DNA of 64,000 nucleotides, from contig NC_134662.1 of assembly GCF_030463565.1 (NCBI RefSeq), forward strand, positions 3,100,001 through 3,164,000, given 5' to 3'. A program made the translations under genes and the position numbers. Positions 9,601 to 22,282 of the stretch are shown piece after piece (positions within the stretch are counted from its first letter, which is position 1; each line of letters starts with the position of its first letter). Origin of the DNA: Pelecanus crispus. Lineage: Eukaryota > Chordata > Aves > Pelecaniformes > Pelecanidae. Below the pieces are notes generated by a model. That model made no database searches, was not told the origin of the DNA, and was given only the letters and a program-made list of their open reading frames with translations.

Positions 9601-12600
9601 TATCCAGAGCTTTGCAGGGGCTGGGAGGCGAATTTCACCCCGGTGTCGAGGGAAGGAATTTCCCACTCTTGCTGCCGTCTGTACGAAGGCTTTAAAAAAA
9701 ACAACCTAGACCTTGGATGTCTTTATTGCACATATATGGTAGCTTGTAGCCAGCACTGATTTAAATCCTATCGTTGCTTCAGGAGCCAATCCACAATTAG
9801 GCGCTGGGTCGAGGGCATGGTTTATGGCAGCAGGAGAAGGGACCGGCGGCTGTCGGAAGCAGCGTGTGAGTCATGGATGTGTGCTGAAGTGCCAAGTCTG
9901 AAGCCAGGATCGTCTGTGGATCCCAAACTCAGGCTCCCACGTTTGTGGATGCTCCTAGATTTAACGGTGGAAGCGGCTGAGATGCTGCATGGCAGAGGGC
10001 AGAGGAATAGAGCAGGGAAGCGGCGGGGGGGGGGGGTCTCTGCCAGATTTTAGGAGGCTTGAGCACTTGGTTTGGGTTTTTTAGCTGCTGGTTTTAACTG
10101 GGCCTCTGGTTCAGACCCAAATCTGCCCGCAGCGGCACTGACTCCGGGTTGCAAAGCAGAGCTAGCGATGCTGCGCCCGAGATTTGCTGCGGGCTGTGGC
10201 AGTGCCCCAGCGTCACCGCGCAGCTGCCCGGCGGCCGGCTGCGGGCCCGTCCTGCGCCTCCGTCCCCGGCAGGTCCAGGGCTGGGCTGGAGGTGGGGGTT
10301 GAAACGAGCCTTTCCTACGTTTCTACATCTCAAATTTTTAACTAGCGCTGGATCTCAAAGTGTTTGCTCAGTCCTGGTGCAGCTCGTGTCTTGCCTGGAG
10401 GAAGGAGCAGAGGAGGTGCAGCGCGTCCCGATGCCGGCTGCGGGCACCCCGGGCGATGCCAGGCTGTCCCCCCTGCCTTGCAGTCAGCCTGTGTGCGGCT
10501 GCAGCTGCTTCGCAGCAGGAGTCGGCACCAGGGCCGGGCTCCTCCTGGGCTGCATGGCCACCGGATTTGCAAGGGCAAGGGCAGAGCCCAGCACCTTGAG
10601 GCCTCGCGGCATCCAGGCTCCGGGCTGTAAATAAGAGGAGCTGGTCCAGCCTGCTGTGACACAGCCGGGGGGGACACGCAGGTCCTGGCGCTGCTCCGGT
10701 GTCCCTTCTCCCAGGGAGGTGGGCACCCCTGGGTGCTGAGGGGTGGCTGGGTGGTGCTGGGTGCTGGAGCAGGCCTGGCTGCGGCTGCACTGGGTGCCCT
10801 CCCACGGTGCAGACGTGAATCACAGCTCGCTGCTTGGCCATCTCCCTGCCTTCCCCGTGAAACACCGTGAAACACCACTCGTAGGGCTGCCGCTGGGCTG
10901 CTGCCCTACGGCCGGGCCAGGCTCGGGCGCTCCAGGGCATGCTTTGAAGGTTGCTTTCCACCTTTGGAGGACTGCAAGGGAGGATCTAAGATTTGCAATA
11001 GCCGCTTTTGGAGGTCAAGGTACCTTTCATGTGGCCCTAAACACAGCCCAGCCAGTAGCGTGGCCAGAGCAGGCGTCACCTCGGCTGTCCCCAGCGCAGC
11101 GTGCCATGCCCGTGCCTGCTGCGTCGGCACCCAGCACCCGGGGCAGCAGCTTCCTATCCAGGAGGGTCCCATCCTGTGACACGCTGAGCCACGCTGTGCC
11201 CACGCAGGGGTGGGTTTGGGGGGGTCACAAAGAGCTGTCGGCGGCCTGTTGATGTCGGTCCCTTCCTGCAGAGCATCTCACGGTACCCAGTGGGGCTGAG
11301 GCTCGGCGGAGAGGGAGATGCTGAGAGGAGGGAGGGTCCGGGGGCCCTGCGTGGGTGCCCGTCGCAGGAGGTGCAGTAGCACAGCTCAGGACTGGTGTGT
11401 GTTTTACTGGTGTGGGTTTTTTTTTTCCCCTGGTGCTGCGGGCGATTTAATTGCTGGTCTAAGCTAAAGCACATGCGCACAACCCCGCTTCCAGGACCCT
11501 TGCTAAGCCCGGCCGGGGCAGCAGCACGTGGTCCTGCTCCGGCAGCTCCCAGGGCTCAGCACGGAGTGGGTGAGGAGCCAGGTATCGCTCCAGTCCCACC
11601 GCACCAGGGATCACTTGGCATAGAATCATGCCAGGAGTGCTGCCGCAGCGGTGTGACCATGGGGCAGACCGGTCCCTCGGTCAGGGTGAGCCATCTGCTC
11701 CAGCTCCACCGTTAGCTGGTTGGACTGGAGAAATCCCACCCAACCCAGCTTTTTCTGGGGTTTGGTCAGTTTGGAGCAGTCCTTCCCCATTAAATTTGGA
11801 GGAGAGGAAGAGAAACCCAAACTTGCTCCCTCCTGGTTGTACTGGGTGTGGTGCAGAGATGCTCTCGTGTGAAGGAGCATCCCGAGAGCGTAGGAACGAA
11901 GCAGCCCCCTCTGCGATCACCCTGGGAAGGGAAATGCCACAAGCAGTTTCGTTCCCATTGCTGCTTCGTCACGAAACCCGAAACGGGCTCACTTTGTAAC
12001 TCAACATCCAGAGAGCTAAATTGAAACAATCTATTTGCCACCGCGTTGTTCTCGAACGATGACAAAAAAGCATTTCCTTCCACAGCTGTTCAAAGGCCGC
12101 GTCTCCAGCATGTCAGGCCCCTAATAAGAAATGTCAGTCGCATCAGCGCTGAGTTTTGTGAAGTTTTGATTTTGATGGAACCACTTTTTTTTTTTTTTAA
12201 TCCCAGCAGAAAAGGTTTCCTTTGAACTTGGTCCAAACCGAGCGTACGAGGGGATGGATGGTGGCTGCCAGGAGGGAGGCAGGGCAGCCCTGCCCGGCCC
12301 TCGCTGGGGGAAGGCAGCGCTCCAAGGGGCCGGCATTCCCGCACAGCCCAGGCACTGCAGGAGATGTCCCAGGAGGGGAAGTTCACTCCCAGGCTGCAAT
12401 AATCCAAGGCGGGAGTTGCATTTTTCTCTTATTTCAGCATCTTTTCTGCAGCACAGGGACCTGGCTGCGTGATGCTTGGGGCGGGGCGATAAATCCCATC
12501 CGTGAGCTCTGCCGGGCGATGCCCGGTGCTGAGCAAGGAGATCATTTGTGAGCAGGGTTTTTTTGCGGGGTTTGCTGTAATGGGGCTCCAGGCTTTAGGG

Positions 12601-15600
12601 AGCCCCTCGATTTCATCTTGGTCTTTTTTTTTCTCCAGGCCACAGCGGAAGGGTGAGGTGGTCGTAAGCCCACCCCTAGTCCTTCCCAGGGAGAAAAATG
12701 TGTCCCTGAAGGAACCAAATGAATGCCAATTTTCGAAGTTTATTTAAAGCAAGCAGATAGGCCAGGATTTTGGGGATCGATGGAGCAAACAGCCATCATC
12801 GGGGGTGCTCGGGAGGGCTGGCAGCCCACCACCCTTGCTGTTTCCAGGCCATGGCAGCTCCAGGGGCAGCCGGGCATCGACAAACGTGTTTTGGTCGAGT
12901 CCCGGGGGTGAGAACTGCTTTTGCCCCATCTCTGGGTCTCGCTCGCGATGGCAGAGCTGTTTGCAAAAGCACTGAGCGATTGCATCGCTGACCAGGCCAC
13001 GAGCTTGTGCATGACTTCTGGTGGCTTTTTTGCCTTTAATAATGTTGGTTTTGGCTGTGCTGTGATGGGGCTGGCTGGGAGCATGGGGGGTATTTACTGC
13101 CGGCTGTTGTTGCTCCCTGACCCTTCCTATAAAACACCGAGGCCGTTCGACTTGGTGATGGCTGCTGGTGGCCGAGGACCTCTTGGCACCATAAAACGGG
13201 GCAGAGCCCCCGCTCCTGCTGCCCCGGGCAGCCTCGCGCTGCACTCCTGGAGCGGAGTGGGGTCAGCTCGTCCCTGTGCCACTGACCACAGGGCTGCAAG
13301 CCAAAATCCTGAATCCCTGTGAGGTCCATCCTGGTGGCCGCGGTCCCTGAGCAGCTCTGGTCTGCAGCCAGCAGAGCTGTGCTGGGAGGAATGGGCAGGG
13401 GATGGTCCCAGCAAGGTGCTGGAGCAGCCTTTTGGGTTTTCCCTGGAGTTTTCCCTCTCTGCTGCCTTCCCCGTGACGGGCAGGGATGCCGTACCCTTGT
13501 GCAACGCAGGGGGACCAAAGCCAGCCAAAACCTGGGGTACAAACCAAAACATCTTCATCAGGTGCTGATCTTCATCTTCAAGCAGGTGCTGCATCCCACC
13601 CGGGGACACCAGTCCCATCCCTCCAGGGTGTTCCCGAGGAAAGGCTCGCCTCTGATTTAACAGGGCAGCTGCTGGATTCATTGAGTGGTGCTGGCTTATT
13701 AAGAGCACATTTTTGAGGCTTAGCAGCTCCACGGAGCTGTCTGGGAAGGACGGTGCCAGCGGCGGGGCCGCCACACGTGGCAGGAGGATGCGGGAGGCGG
13801 CTGCTGGCAGCAGTGCTCCACTGAGCCGAGCCGCGCCGGGTGCTGGTGACATCGCCCCGCTGCACCGAACTGGGGGGACGACACGTGCCTGTGTAGTGCC
13901 CCACGTCTGGGGGGGGCCAAGGAGAGGCTGGAAGGACCCGGCCAGGATTGGGGTGGCACGAGCCCTCTGAGCACGGGCGGGAGGAGGACGCGTAGGCGTG
14001 AAGGGGCGGTGATGTCCGGCCGTGCCCTGGCACAGCATCGCTTGTGGTAGGATCTCCCTGGGAGAGGACTGGTGGGGAGGAGAGGGGGTCTGGCCCCCGG
14101 GCTGTCTCCAAGAGCAGGTCTGAGGACGAGTGGTCTTTTCCATCCCCAAGCGCAGGCACAGGAGCTGCGGTAGGACGGGCTACGCTGGTGATGGACGGTG
14201 GCATCGGCACAGCAGCCCGGGGCTCCCCGCCGGGACAGGGACAACAGCAGGGTGTAGGGCTTGGCTGTGCCGCCTGGCTCCGCTCCCGTCGGCAGCGTGA
14301 GAGGACATGTGCAGCAATCCAGCTTCTTGCTGGTGCTCTTCCTCCTGCCGCACCGTTATCTTCCAGCAGCGCTTTCTTTAATTTCCTGTTGCTCCGAGCA
14401 GCGCTGGCGGGTCCCGCTGCAGCATCTGGGCTGGAAAAGGTGGAAAACTGGCAGAAAAGGGGCAGGTTGTCCCTGCCCGTGTTGCTCCACGGTCCTGCCC
14501 TCACCTCGCTGCTGGTGTCAGCTCCTCCGCAGGAGCACGGGCAGGATTTGGGCGGCCGCGCTCCGGTTGCAAATAACGTTTTATGGCAGCGCAGAGCGCA
14601 CCACGCTGTCGGCTGGGGGCAGGAAAAACGCTCCCGATTTCTTATCCGCAAGCTTGATCAGATCTGAACTGGAGTCGTGGGAGATGGCAGCCGGGTGGGG
14701 AAGGGCAGTGTCGCTGCAGCTTTCCCACACACTGACGTCCTGGGTGCGATGAGAGGGCTCAGAAGGCAAAACTTTGCTTTTTTTTGGAAGCTGCATGGCT
14801 TTTCCATGTGGAAAGGCTCCGGTCCCTGAGGGCATCCCAAGCAGGTTTTCCCGGCAGCTCAGGGGACTTGACCGTCTGCAGCAGCGTGATGCTGCACCAC
14901 CGTATCGGCACCTCTGCATGCAGAGGTCCAGGTGACTCTGCCTTTGGGAGACCCTCCAGCTATTCCCATCATCTCCAGCCCTCTTTATGCCAAGCATTTC
15001 CCAGTTTTGAACTTCCTCCACCCAAAATCTCCATTCCCAGTCCACTGCTGTTGCTGTCTTGGGAGGAATTTCTCATTTGTTCGCTCTGGAGCAGCACTAA
15101 GTGGTTCAATATGTCGGCAGTTGCCACTGGCGTCGGACAGTAAATGCTAATGGGATATTAGTCTGTGCACCGTCCAAAACCCACTGGAAGGGTTTAGTGC
15201 AAATTGGATTTGCAAACCTCTCTCGGGTCTCTCTGCCCTTAGCAAAGTGCTGTAATCCCTGGCGGGTGCCTTGACAAGTCAGCTCCTTCTGTGCAAAAAG
15301 AAATTAAATATATATAGGGACAAGGGCAGTGCAGATACGGGGGATTCCCCGCCGCCGGGCTGGAGGTGGCATCGGCAACATCACCGGCACTTCTTGGTCG
15401 GGATGCTGCTGAGGGATGCTGCCGAGGGATGCAGGTGGGTGCTCATCCCTCACAGGGCACCCAGGGGCTGTAAATCCTCCGTCCTGCCCCCGGCACGGCT
15501 CATCTCTGGTTCAACCTGTCCTGCTTGCGGGGGTGCTGAGTTAGGGCAGGAGCTGTTTCTCTGCGGGTGAGAACAGGAGTTATTAAGGAGGGAGCTGAAG

Positions 15601-17159
15601 GGACCGCACCAGCCCACCAGAGACACGTGGAAAAGCCCGAGGTGGCCACTCTGCTCCCTGGAAAAATGTGCGCGTCCCTGGAAAAATGGGAAATTAATAC
15701 ATGGAGTCCTTCAAGGGCCATCATGCTCTCAGGGCATTTTTGCAGACGGGAATCTGAGGCACGCTGCAGCACAGTGACCCCCCGCCGGGGATCTGGGGGG
15801 GGCCGGAGCGTGCCACGCCGCCGGCCAAATCCTCAAAGAAGGAAAACCCTACAAAACAGGGGAGGCGAAAGTGGCCAAAGCTGCTGTGCGGGAGGAGGTG
15901 ATGCTTTTACGGCAGCCCTCTTGCCCTCCTGCCTCTGTCGTGTTTTTTCCCTCCTGGATCCCACCAAGGGCTTTTCCTTTCTTGGGAAGAAAAGAGATTT
16001 TGCCCCCAGCGCATCTGTGGCAGCTCATAGATACCAGCGGTGTTGAAACCGGCCCAGAGGAAAGCACATCTGTGGCCTGGGCTCTGTCTCACTGCCAAAA
16101 TTTAAGCTTTTAACCCTATTTCCCGAGGCACTGGGATTGTTCAAACAAGCCACAGTAATTAGCTTCCTCCAACAAACCGCCCCTTTTTGGCATCACATGG
16201 CTATTTAGTCGGGGGTGGGGGGGTGGGGGGGTGGTTTGTCACTCAAAAAAAAAAAAAACATATTTATGTTCAGAGTTCAGGTTTCAGCATGAGTGGGAAA
16301 TTTTTGGCTGGAGAAATGGTGTTCAGTGATGGATGAGGCTGCTGTTTGCCAGCACACCAGCACCCATGGGTGCATCGTGCTGGGGGGTCTTGCTTGCGCT
16401 TTTTTTTTTTTTGGCTGGAGTTATCCACGATTTCCTGCAAGGTTACAGAAACTGTCCTGGGTTTGGTAGGATTTCGAATTATATATTTTATTTTCTCTGC
16501 CCATCAGCAAATGGCCATTTTCACAGGGATTTGGCTGCATCAGTGGGTTTTTTTGCAGTTTTTCTTCCCACTTCGTTCCCTGTTACGGCATTATTTTGTG
16601 TCATGCCACGAGCCATGCTGTCTGCTCCAGCTGACGCATCGAGGAATACGCTCCTGAAGCATTTTCTCATGATTTTATCTCTAATTGCTCATGTCTTATC
16701 ATAAAGGGCAGCTCTTGCTGCTGCTTAGAACCAACTGAATCAGCTTATAAAGGGTTTTGGGTTGCTATAGCCTTGCCGACCTTGGCGAAGCCGTCACACC
16801 TCGTCAGGGTCAGCAGGGACATGCGGCCGCCGGGCTGGGGACCACCACGGGCTGGAAACCCTAGGCTGGGGACCATGTCCAACCAGCTAGGGTTTTTAGA
16901 CTCTTTGGCTGATTTTTAGCTAGGAAGAGGAATAGAGATCCCCAAAATGTGATGTTTTCAATGATTTTTTTTTTTTTTTTTTTTTGAGAACTGGGGGGGT
17001 GAGGGGTGCTGGGGTGCAGGTCTCAGCCAGGTGCCCCCGGACCTCCGTGCAGGCTCCACCTGGGTGTCCCTGAGCTGGCCGGGCAGGGTGAACGCTGCAG
17101 TGAGTCATGCTGCATTTAAACCGCTTTTTTTTTTTTTTTTTTTTTTTTAACGCTGATTT
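9601..17159. other. Long non-coding stretch, no gene recognised
   Basis: GC-rich DNA with many overlapping chance frames, the longest 357 codons at 13578-14651 (-) and 340 at 13127-14149 (-). They overlap each other in different frames and show no known motif. Homopolymer runs occur: G near 10027, T near 11415, T near 12187 and T near 16966. A G-rich run interrupted by T lies at 16210-16235. If the donor at 9050 belongs to NRTN, this is intron. Confidence 0.55.
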
Positions 17160-19350
17160 ATATTGCAGCTGCGTACCTGCCTCCGTTGTGCCCCGGCGAG
17201 CGACAGAGAGAGCGGCAAGGACGGAATCGGCAGGGTGGGAGACGAGGGCAGCCGAGGCTGGAGGGAAAGCAGCGTCTTTATTTGCCCTCCCCTTTATTTG
17301 CCCTCGCAGGGACCAGCCAAGCCCAGCCGGGGCCGAGCCGGCCCCAACGGGGGGACCTGGCAGGACACCGCAGCAGAAATCACCGCGCCGCCACGCTCGG
17401 GTCCGCGCCTGCGGCGGGATTCCTCCCTGCCAGGCGCGCGCTGCGTATCCCGTTAATTAATGACATGAAAGCCCGCGCGGGACCTCCGGGCAAGGAATCA
17501 AAGGCGCCACTGCTTCCTCCCGGGGCGCGGACGCGTCCCGCGGGGCCGCCTGCCTCCCCGCAGCCCCGCGCCGTGCCGGGGCGCACGCCGGACGGTGAGA
17601 GCAGAAATCCCACGGGAGGGACGGGAGACGGTGAGATTGGCCGGCACCATCCCAGCGTCCGGCTCGCGAGGACTCCTTGGAGGAGTCCAGCCCCAAAATG
17701 GGTCTGGCTGTACTCTGGGGGGACCGGGGGAAGGCGTGGGTCGCGGCCGCGGGGTTTCTGGTCTGGGGGCGCTGGTGTGGAGCGGTGTCAGGCGCTGCGC
17801 AGGGCGCTGGTGCTGGGTTTTCCATCCCGGCGATTTTGGCTTATGTCCGTGCACGCCGGCACAGCTTGGGGCGGCAGGGTGCTGTCCCCGGCCACGCACG
17901 TCAAGGTGCCCCTTGGCCGTGGCACAAATTGGGATTTCCCTCCCCTGTGCTCCATCCCCTCCTGGAAGAGCTCCCAACCCCCCTCGCTGGCAGCACCTGC
18001 TCGGTTCCCAGCGGAGCCGTGGGCTGCCCCGGCTAAGGGACACGGGACGGGGCACGTCCTCCTTGGCGCGGGGCCCTGGCCGTGCCACGGGGGCTGCGGG
18101 GGTCCTGCGCCCGCCCGCTCCGGCTCTGCGGCCCACGGGGAGGAGATGCCCTGTGGTGAGGCGCATCGCCGGAGGTGCCTAGGGATGCGGGATGCGCGTG
18201 CGGTGCGGATGAATTGACGTACCTGAAATTCCTGCCACCTCCTGGTGCCATCTCCGGTGCTCAGCCTGGCTGCCTCGGAGCCGGTTTGGCTCCGTGAAGT
18301 AAGAAATGAGGGAAATGGTGGGACTATGGATGGGGCCGAGAGCGGGGCTGCTCCGTCTGATGGCAACTACCTGGGCTCAGCTCAGCAGGGCCGGAAAGCT
18401 GCGCCCCAGCCTTGCTGCTCACGTTGAGATGCAGCGTCCCGGCTGTGGCAAAGCCAGGAAATCCTCCTCCTCCAGCCGTGAGCTGGAGCGCAGCGCGGCC
18501 ATTGCCCCCGGCATGGCCTGCAGCGCCGCGGGGTGCACGTGTCCCTAGCAAACCCTTCAGCTGTGTCGCATGGGCTTGGTGAGGACTTATTTTTCTTATT
18601 ATTTCTATCATGATGATGGGGTGGGGGTTTTGGGTTTTTTTTTTTTTTTCCCAGCTGTTTGGAGAGATGTAAACCAAACCTGCCATAATTCAGCCCGAAT
18701 GTGAACGTCCTGCCGGTGTGGGAACGGCGCGGCTTGCTGCTGGTTGGCGCGTTCAGCCGAGGGGCTCCCCTCGCCGCCGGGAACGCTGACGCTCTCCCAA
18801 CCCGGCCCCTTCTTCCCCTTCGCCATCCCATGGGTCCGGGACCGGCTCCGCGGCTGCCGTTTCCTCGCCGGGGCCATGCCGAGTGGCTGCAGCCAGGAGG
18901 GACTTTGGCGGTCGCCCCAAAAGGCTTTCCCAGAGGAGCCGGGCTGTGGCGGGGAGCCCAGGGATGAGGGTCTGGCTCGTTTGCAGTCGGCGCTTTGGGA
19001 GGGGAGCAGGGGAAGCTGGGGCTGCAGGAAGAACTTGGGAGTTTCTCGCGTTGGGCTGGTTTTCACTTAAAGCAGAACCATGTGTCCCGCACTTGGCTCT
19101 GGTTTTGCTTACGGAGGAGCGGGGAGAGCTGGGGAGGGGAAGGCAGTGGCGCAGGGACGAGCCAACGCTGCGGGGCCGTGGCCGTCACCGCTTTTGGCAG
19201 TCAAAGCGCGGGGCCGTGCTGCTGTGCCGGGGTGGGAGAGCTACCGGCGCGGATGCGGGCGCCGTCACGTCCCCAGCCAGGGGGATGTGGATGTCTGCAC
19301 TGGGATGGTGGCAACTCCGTGTGCCCGGAGCAACCTCCGGAGCAGAGCTG
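17160..19350. other. Second GC/CpG-rich block, no gene recognised
   Basis: A 24-base T run ends at about 17148, followed by TTTATATTGCAG, which resembles a 3' splice site at 17168. GC- and CpG-rich DNA follows. Frames are open on both strands (343 codons at 17186-18217 +, 222 codons at 17498-18166 -) but show no recognisable domain. It could be a further CpG island or an untranslated exon; nothing decides between these. Confidence 0.4.
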
Positions 19351-22049
19351 GAGGTGGGGACACTGGTCTTTCTTCCCCTCCTTTATGCATCCACTTACTG
19401 TCAAAAGAGCAGGAAAACTCCAACAATTCAACTCAGATCAGGGTTTGGGGCTTTTTTTCCTTTCAGTGCTCCCCGTTTTGGGGCCAGTTTTGCCATTTGG
19501 GGGCTGGTTTGACCCCGGGGCATTGGCCATCCCGCTCAGGGTCTGGTACTCTCAGTGTAGCATCCGCCCCGGTCGGGGTGTCAGACACGCCGATGCCCTT
19601 CGGCGGGGCTCAATTCCCCAAAAAGCATGTCAGGAGCTTGCGATAAGTTTTGGGGAAATTTGCCCAGGCGGTCTCTCTGCCACCCCGTCCCCTCCGGGAC
19701 CGGCCGACCATTCTCCGAGCGGGACCAGGCATTGAGTCAGAGGCTGCTGCCAGAGCAGTCGCTTTGCAGCAGCCCCTGGAGCTGCTTCACCGTGAGCCTG
19801 GATGGAAATTGTTTAATTCCTGCGGGGTGAGTCATGAGGAGCCAGGATTTCAAAGCAGCTTGGCTCCCATGTAAGGCACTAAAATAAACAGTGTGTGGCA
19901 GGTGGAAGCTCTCTCTGATGTCCCATCAAGGCCTTCGTCTTTCCAAGTGTTTTGTGTTGCCAAAAAAACCTCGGCCACTCTGTGGCCTCATCCATTCTTG
20001 CAGCGTGGCTGAGGCCGAGCGCTTGAAAATAATGAATCAATGCCCGGAAGCATGAATCGACTGAAAATTTATGACACACTTATAATACAAAGTCTTTTGG
20101 GTTCTCTGCTTTCTGGGCTTTGAAGCATCAGGAGTGAAAGTTTTCACATCTCTTCCTTCCCCCTCCAGCAAGGAGGATTTAGGGTAAAAAAAACAAAAAA
20201 AAATGTCTGCTTTTCCCCCCCATCTCGTGACTCCAGGAGCTGAGGCTTTAAGGAGTCAGTGGATATCAGAAACAAATCCTAAGAGCCTGCTTGAAAATTT
20301 GGAAATTAGAAAAAAAATTGCTATGAGAAAAACCAAGAGCATGAAAAGCAAGGGAAGTCCGAGAAGCCCAAAGTGTTCTGGTTTTGTGAGTGAAGTTGAT
20401 GCATCTGCGGGAAGGGATTGCTGCTTTTTGATTTAGCAGGAAAAGGCAGCGGAAATGCCAACACTTGGGAGCTGAAGTGAAATAAAATAGAAATGTGGCT
20501 TGATTGATTTGACTTCTTTTTGCTGAAGAGTGAGGGTAATCAAGCCTTGGAAAAGTTTATTCAGGGCTGTGGGGTGGATTTGTTGGATCCCCTTTGAAAA
20601 TAAAGATTAGAGGCACGAGGAGCTCATGGAGGGTTTTTGGGGAGGATCTGCGGCGGCTGGGGGAGCCAAGATAATCAACTCGTTCCCTCCAAAGTAGGCG
20701 ATGGGAGTTGGCTGTGCTGCTATTTGTTGTTTTTCCTTAAGATTTCCAATTCTTCAGGACATGGATTGGTTTTTCCTCTGCCTGGAAAGCAGTGAGCCTC
20801 GGCAGGAGCCAGTTGCAGCAGGGATGAGAGCGGGGCAGGTGATGGCGGAGGAGGCTGCCGGAGCAAAGGCTTCGTGGTTTTAGTGTTTTAGTGCGGTTTT
20901 AGTGCTGGGCTCCTATGAAACGGGGCTGGTTTGGGGGCTGTCCGGCAGGAAAGGGGCTTCTGCAGGATTGAGTTTGCCGCTTGACAGCAGGCACGGCGTG
21001 GCTGGACGGTTGTGAGCACATGAATGGATTATCAGGAGAATGCAGGAAAGTAGGGAGCTCTCGGGCTGTTCTCCAGAAGAAAAGCTGAGCCCAAACTTTG
21101 CCTTTCATCAAGCCGGGGAGGGTCCCTGGGTCCCTCCCTGGGATGTAACCTGGCTGCGAGCGCCCAGACCCCACCAGGACGTGGCCCAAAAGCCCCTTCA
21201 CAGCAAACCCGGGGGGCACGGCCCCACGGATGGCGGTGGCACGGCTTCAGTGGGCTTATTTTGGGGCTGCGGTAACTGCGCAGGCGCAGCCTGCGGCACA
21301 GGGTGATTCGTAAAGCTGTGATGGCTCCATGGGTTTTCATTCCTAGAGATGCATGGTAAGAACCGAGCAGGGTGGCCGGCACAGCCGTTTGCCCTGTGAA
21401 AAGAGGGATTTTTGTGCTGGTAGAGGAGGCTGAGTGAGGACCGGGCATCCTTGGGTGAGACTGCACCTCTCTGTGAGCTGTCCTGCCCCCTACACTCCCC
21501 GTCAGTCCCTTGGCACATTCTCACACCCATGGTTTTGCACCTACAGCTCCTGTGGCACCCCAAAAGCCGGGGTTTGCTGGGTTCCTCCATCCGCTCCAGA
21601 AAGAGGGGGCAAAACTGGAGCAACCTCGTCGCCCCCCACCCAGCGTTTCAGCCGCCCTTGCAGCCAAACCCCATCCCCACCCATGCAACTCGCTCTCCTT
21701 TTTACGAAATTGCTTTGAGCAAGAGGGCTGAGCCACCAGTGTGGATTTGATGGGTGATTTTCCAGGTCTGGGTGCCAGCCGGGGCACCCTGAGTGGCAGG
21801 GCTGCCTCCCGGCCCTGGGGACACGGGTTATCCATCCCACCATGCCGAGCCCGGAGCTGGCGACACAGGGAGACGGCTGCACCTTTGCATTGTGGAGTAG
21901 CTGCGATGAGACCGGAGCAAAAAGCAGCAGCAGCAAGACTCGGCAGCGGCCGTGCCCAGCACTCCGTGGTCTGGGCTGGGAAGACCCTGGTGTTTCCTTG
22001 CCGGAGGCTCACTGTGCCAGCGGGAGCAAGACTTGGACACGTCAACACT
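19351..22049. other. Non-coding DNA, no gene recognised
   Basis: No known protein, RNA or repeat family is visible. A 77-codon frame at 20203-20436 (+) ends in Cys-Cys-Phe-Leu-Ile, which looks like a prenylation box, but it lacks other support and is treated as chance. Confidence 0.55.
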
Positions 22050-22282
22050 CAGACTCAGACTAGATATGAGGAAGAAATTTTTTTACGAAGAGGGTGGTGA
22101 AACACTGGTGCCCAGAGAGGTGGTGGATGCCCCATCCCTGGAAGCGTTCAAGGTCAGGTTGGACGGGGCTCCGCAACCTGCTCTGGTGGAAGACATCCCA
22201 GCCCCCTGCAATCAGCAGGGACGAGATGACCTTTAGAGGCCCCTTCCAACCCAAACCGTTCTATGAGGCTATGATTCTATGA
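22050..22282 (+). mobile_element. CR1 LINE 3' tail, 5'-truncated (copy 3)
   Basis: Recognised from 'gcccagagaggtggtggatg', 'catccctggaagcgttcaag', 'gtcaggttggacggggctcc', 'ggccccttccaacccaaacc' and the closing CTATGAGGCTATGATTCTATG. The middle part (caacctgctctggtggaaga) differs from copies 1, 2 and 5, so this is another CR1 subfamily. It is a fossil of about 230 bases with no coding part. Confidence 0.93.

Noticed and set aside
11618-11640. GCATAGAATCATGCC as the start of a minus-strand CR1 tail
   Set aside because: Only about ten bases match the CR1 end repeat, and the following sequence shows none of the conserved tail blocks.
13127-14651. Open frames of 340 and 357 codons on the minus strand
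   Set aside because: They overlap each other in different frames, are rich in Pro, Ala, Ser and Arg as chance frames in GC-rich DNA are, and show no motif.
17186-18217. A 343-codon plus-strand frame in the second GC-rich block
   Set aside because: A 222-codon frame is open on the opposite strand over the same bases, no domain is visible, and GC-rich DNA gives few stops.
20203-20436. A 77-codon frame ending in a CaaX-like Cys-Phe-Leu-Ile
   Set aside because: It has no promoter or splice context, begins right after an A-rich run, and resembles no known small prenylated protein. A four-residue ending is easily matched by chance.
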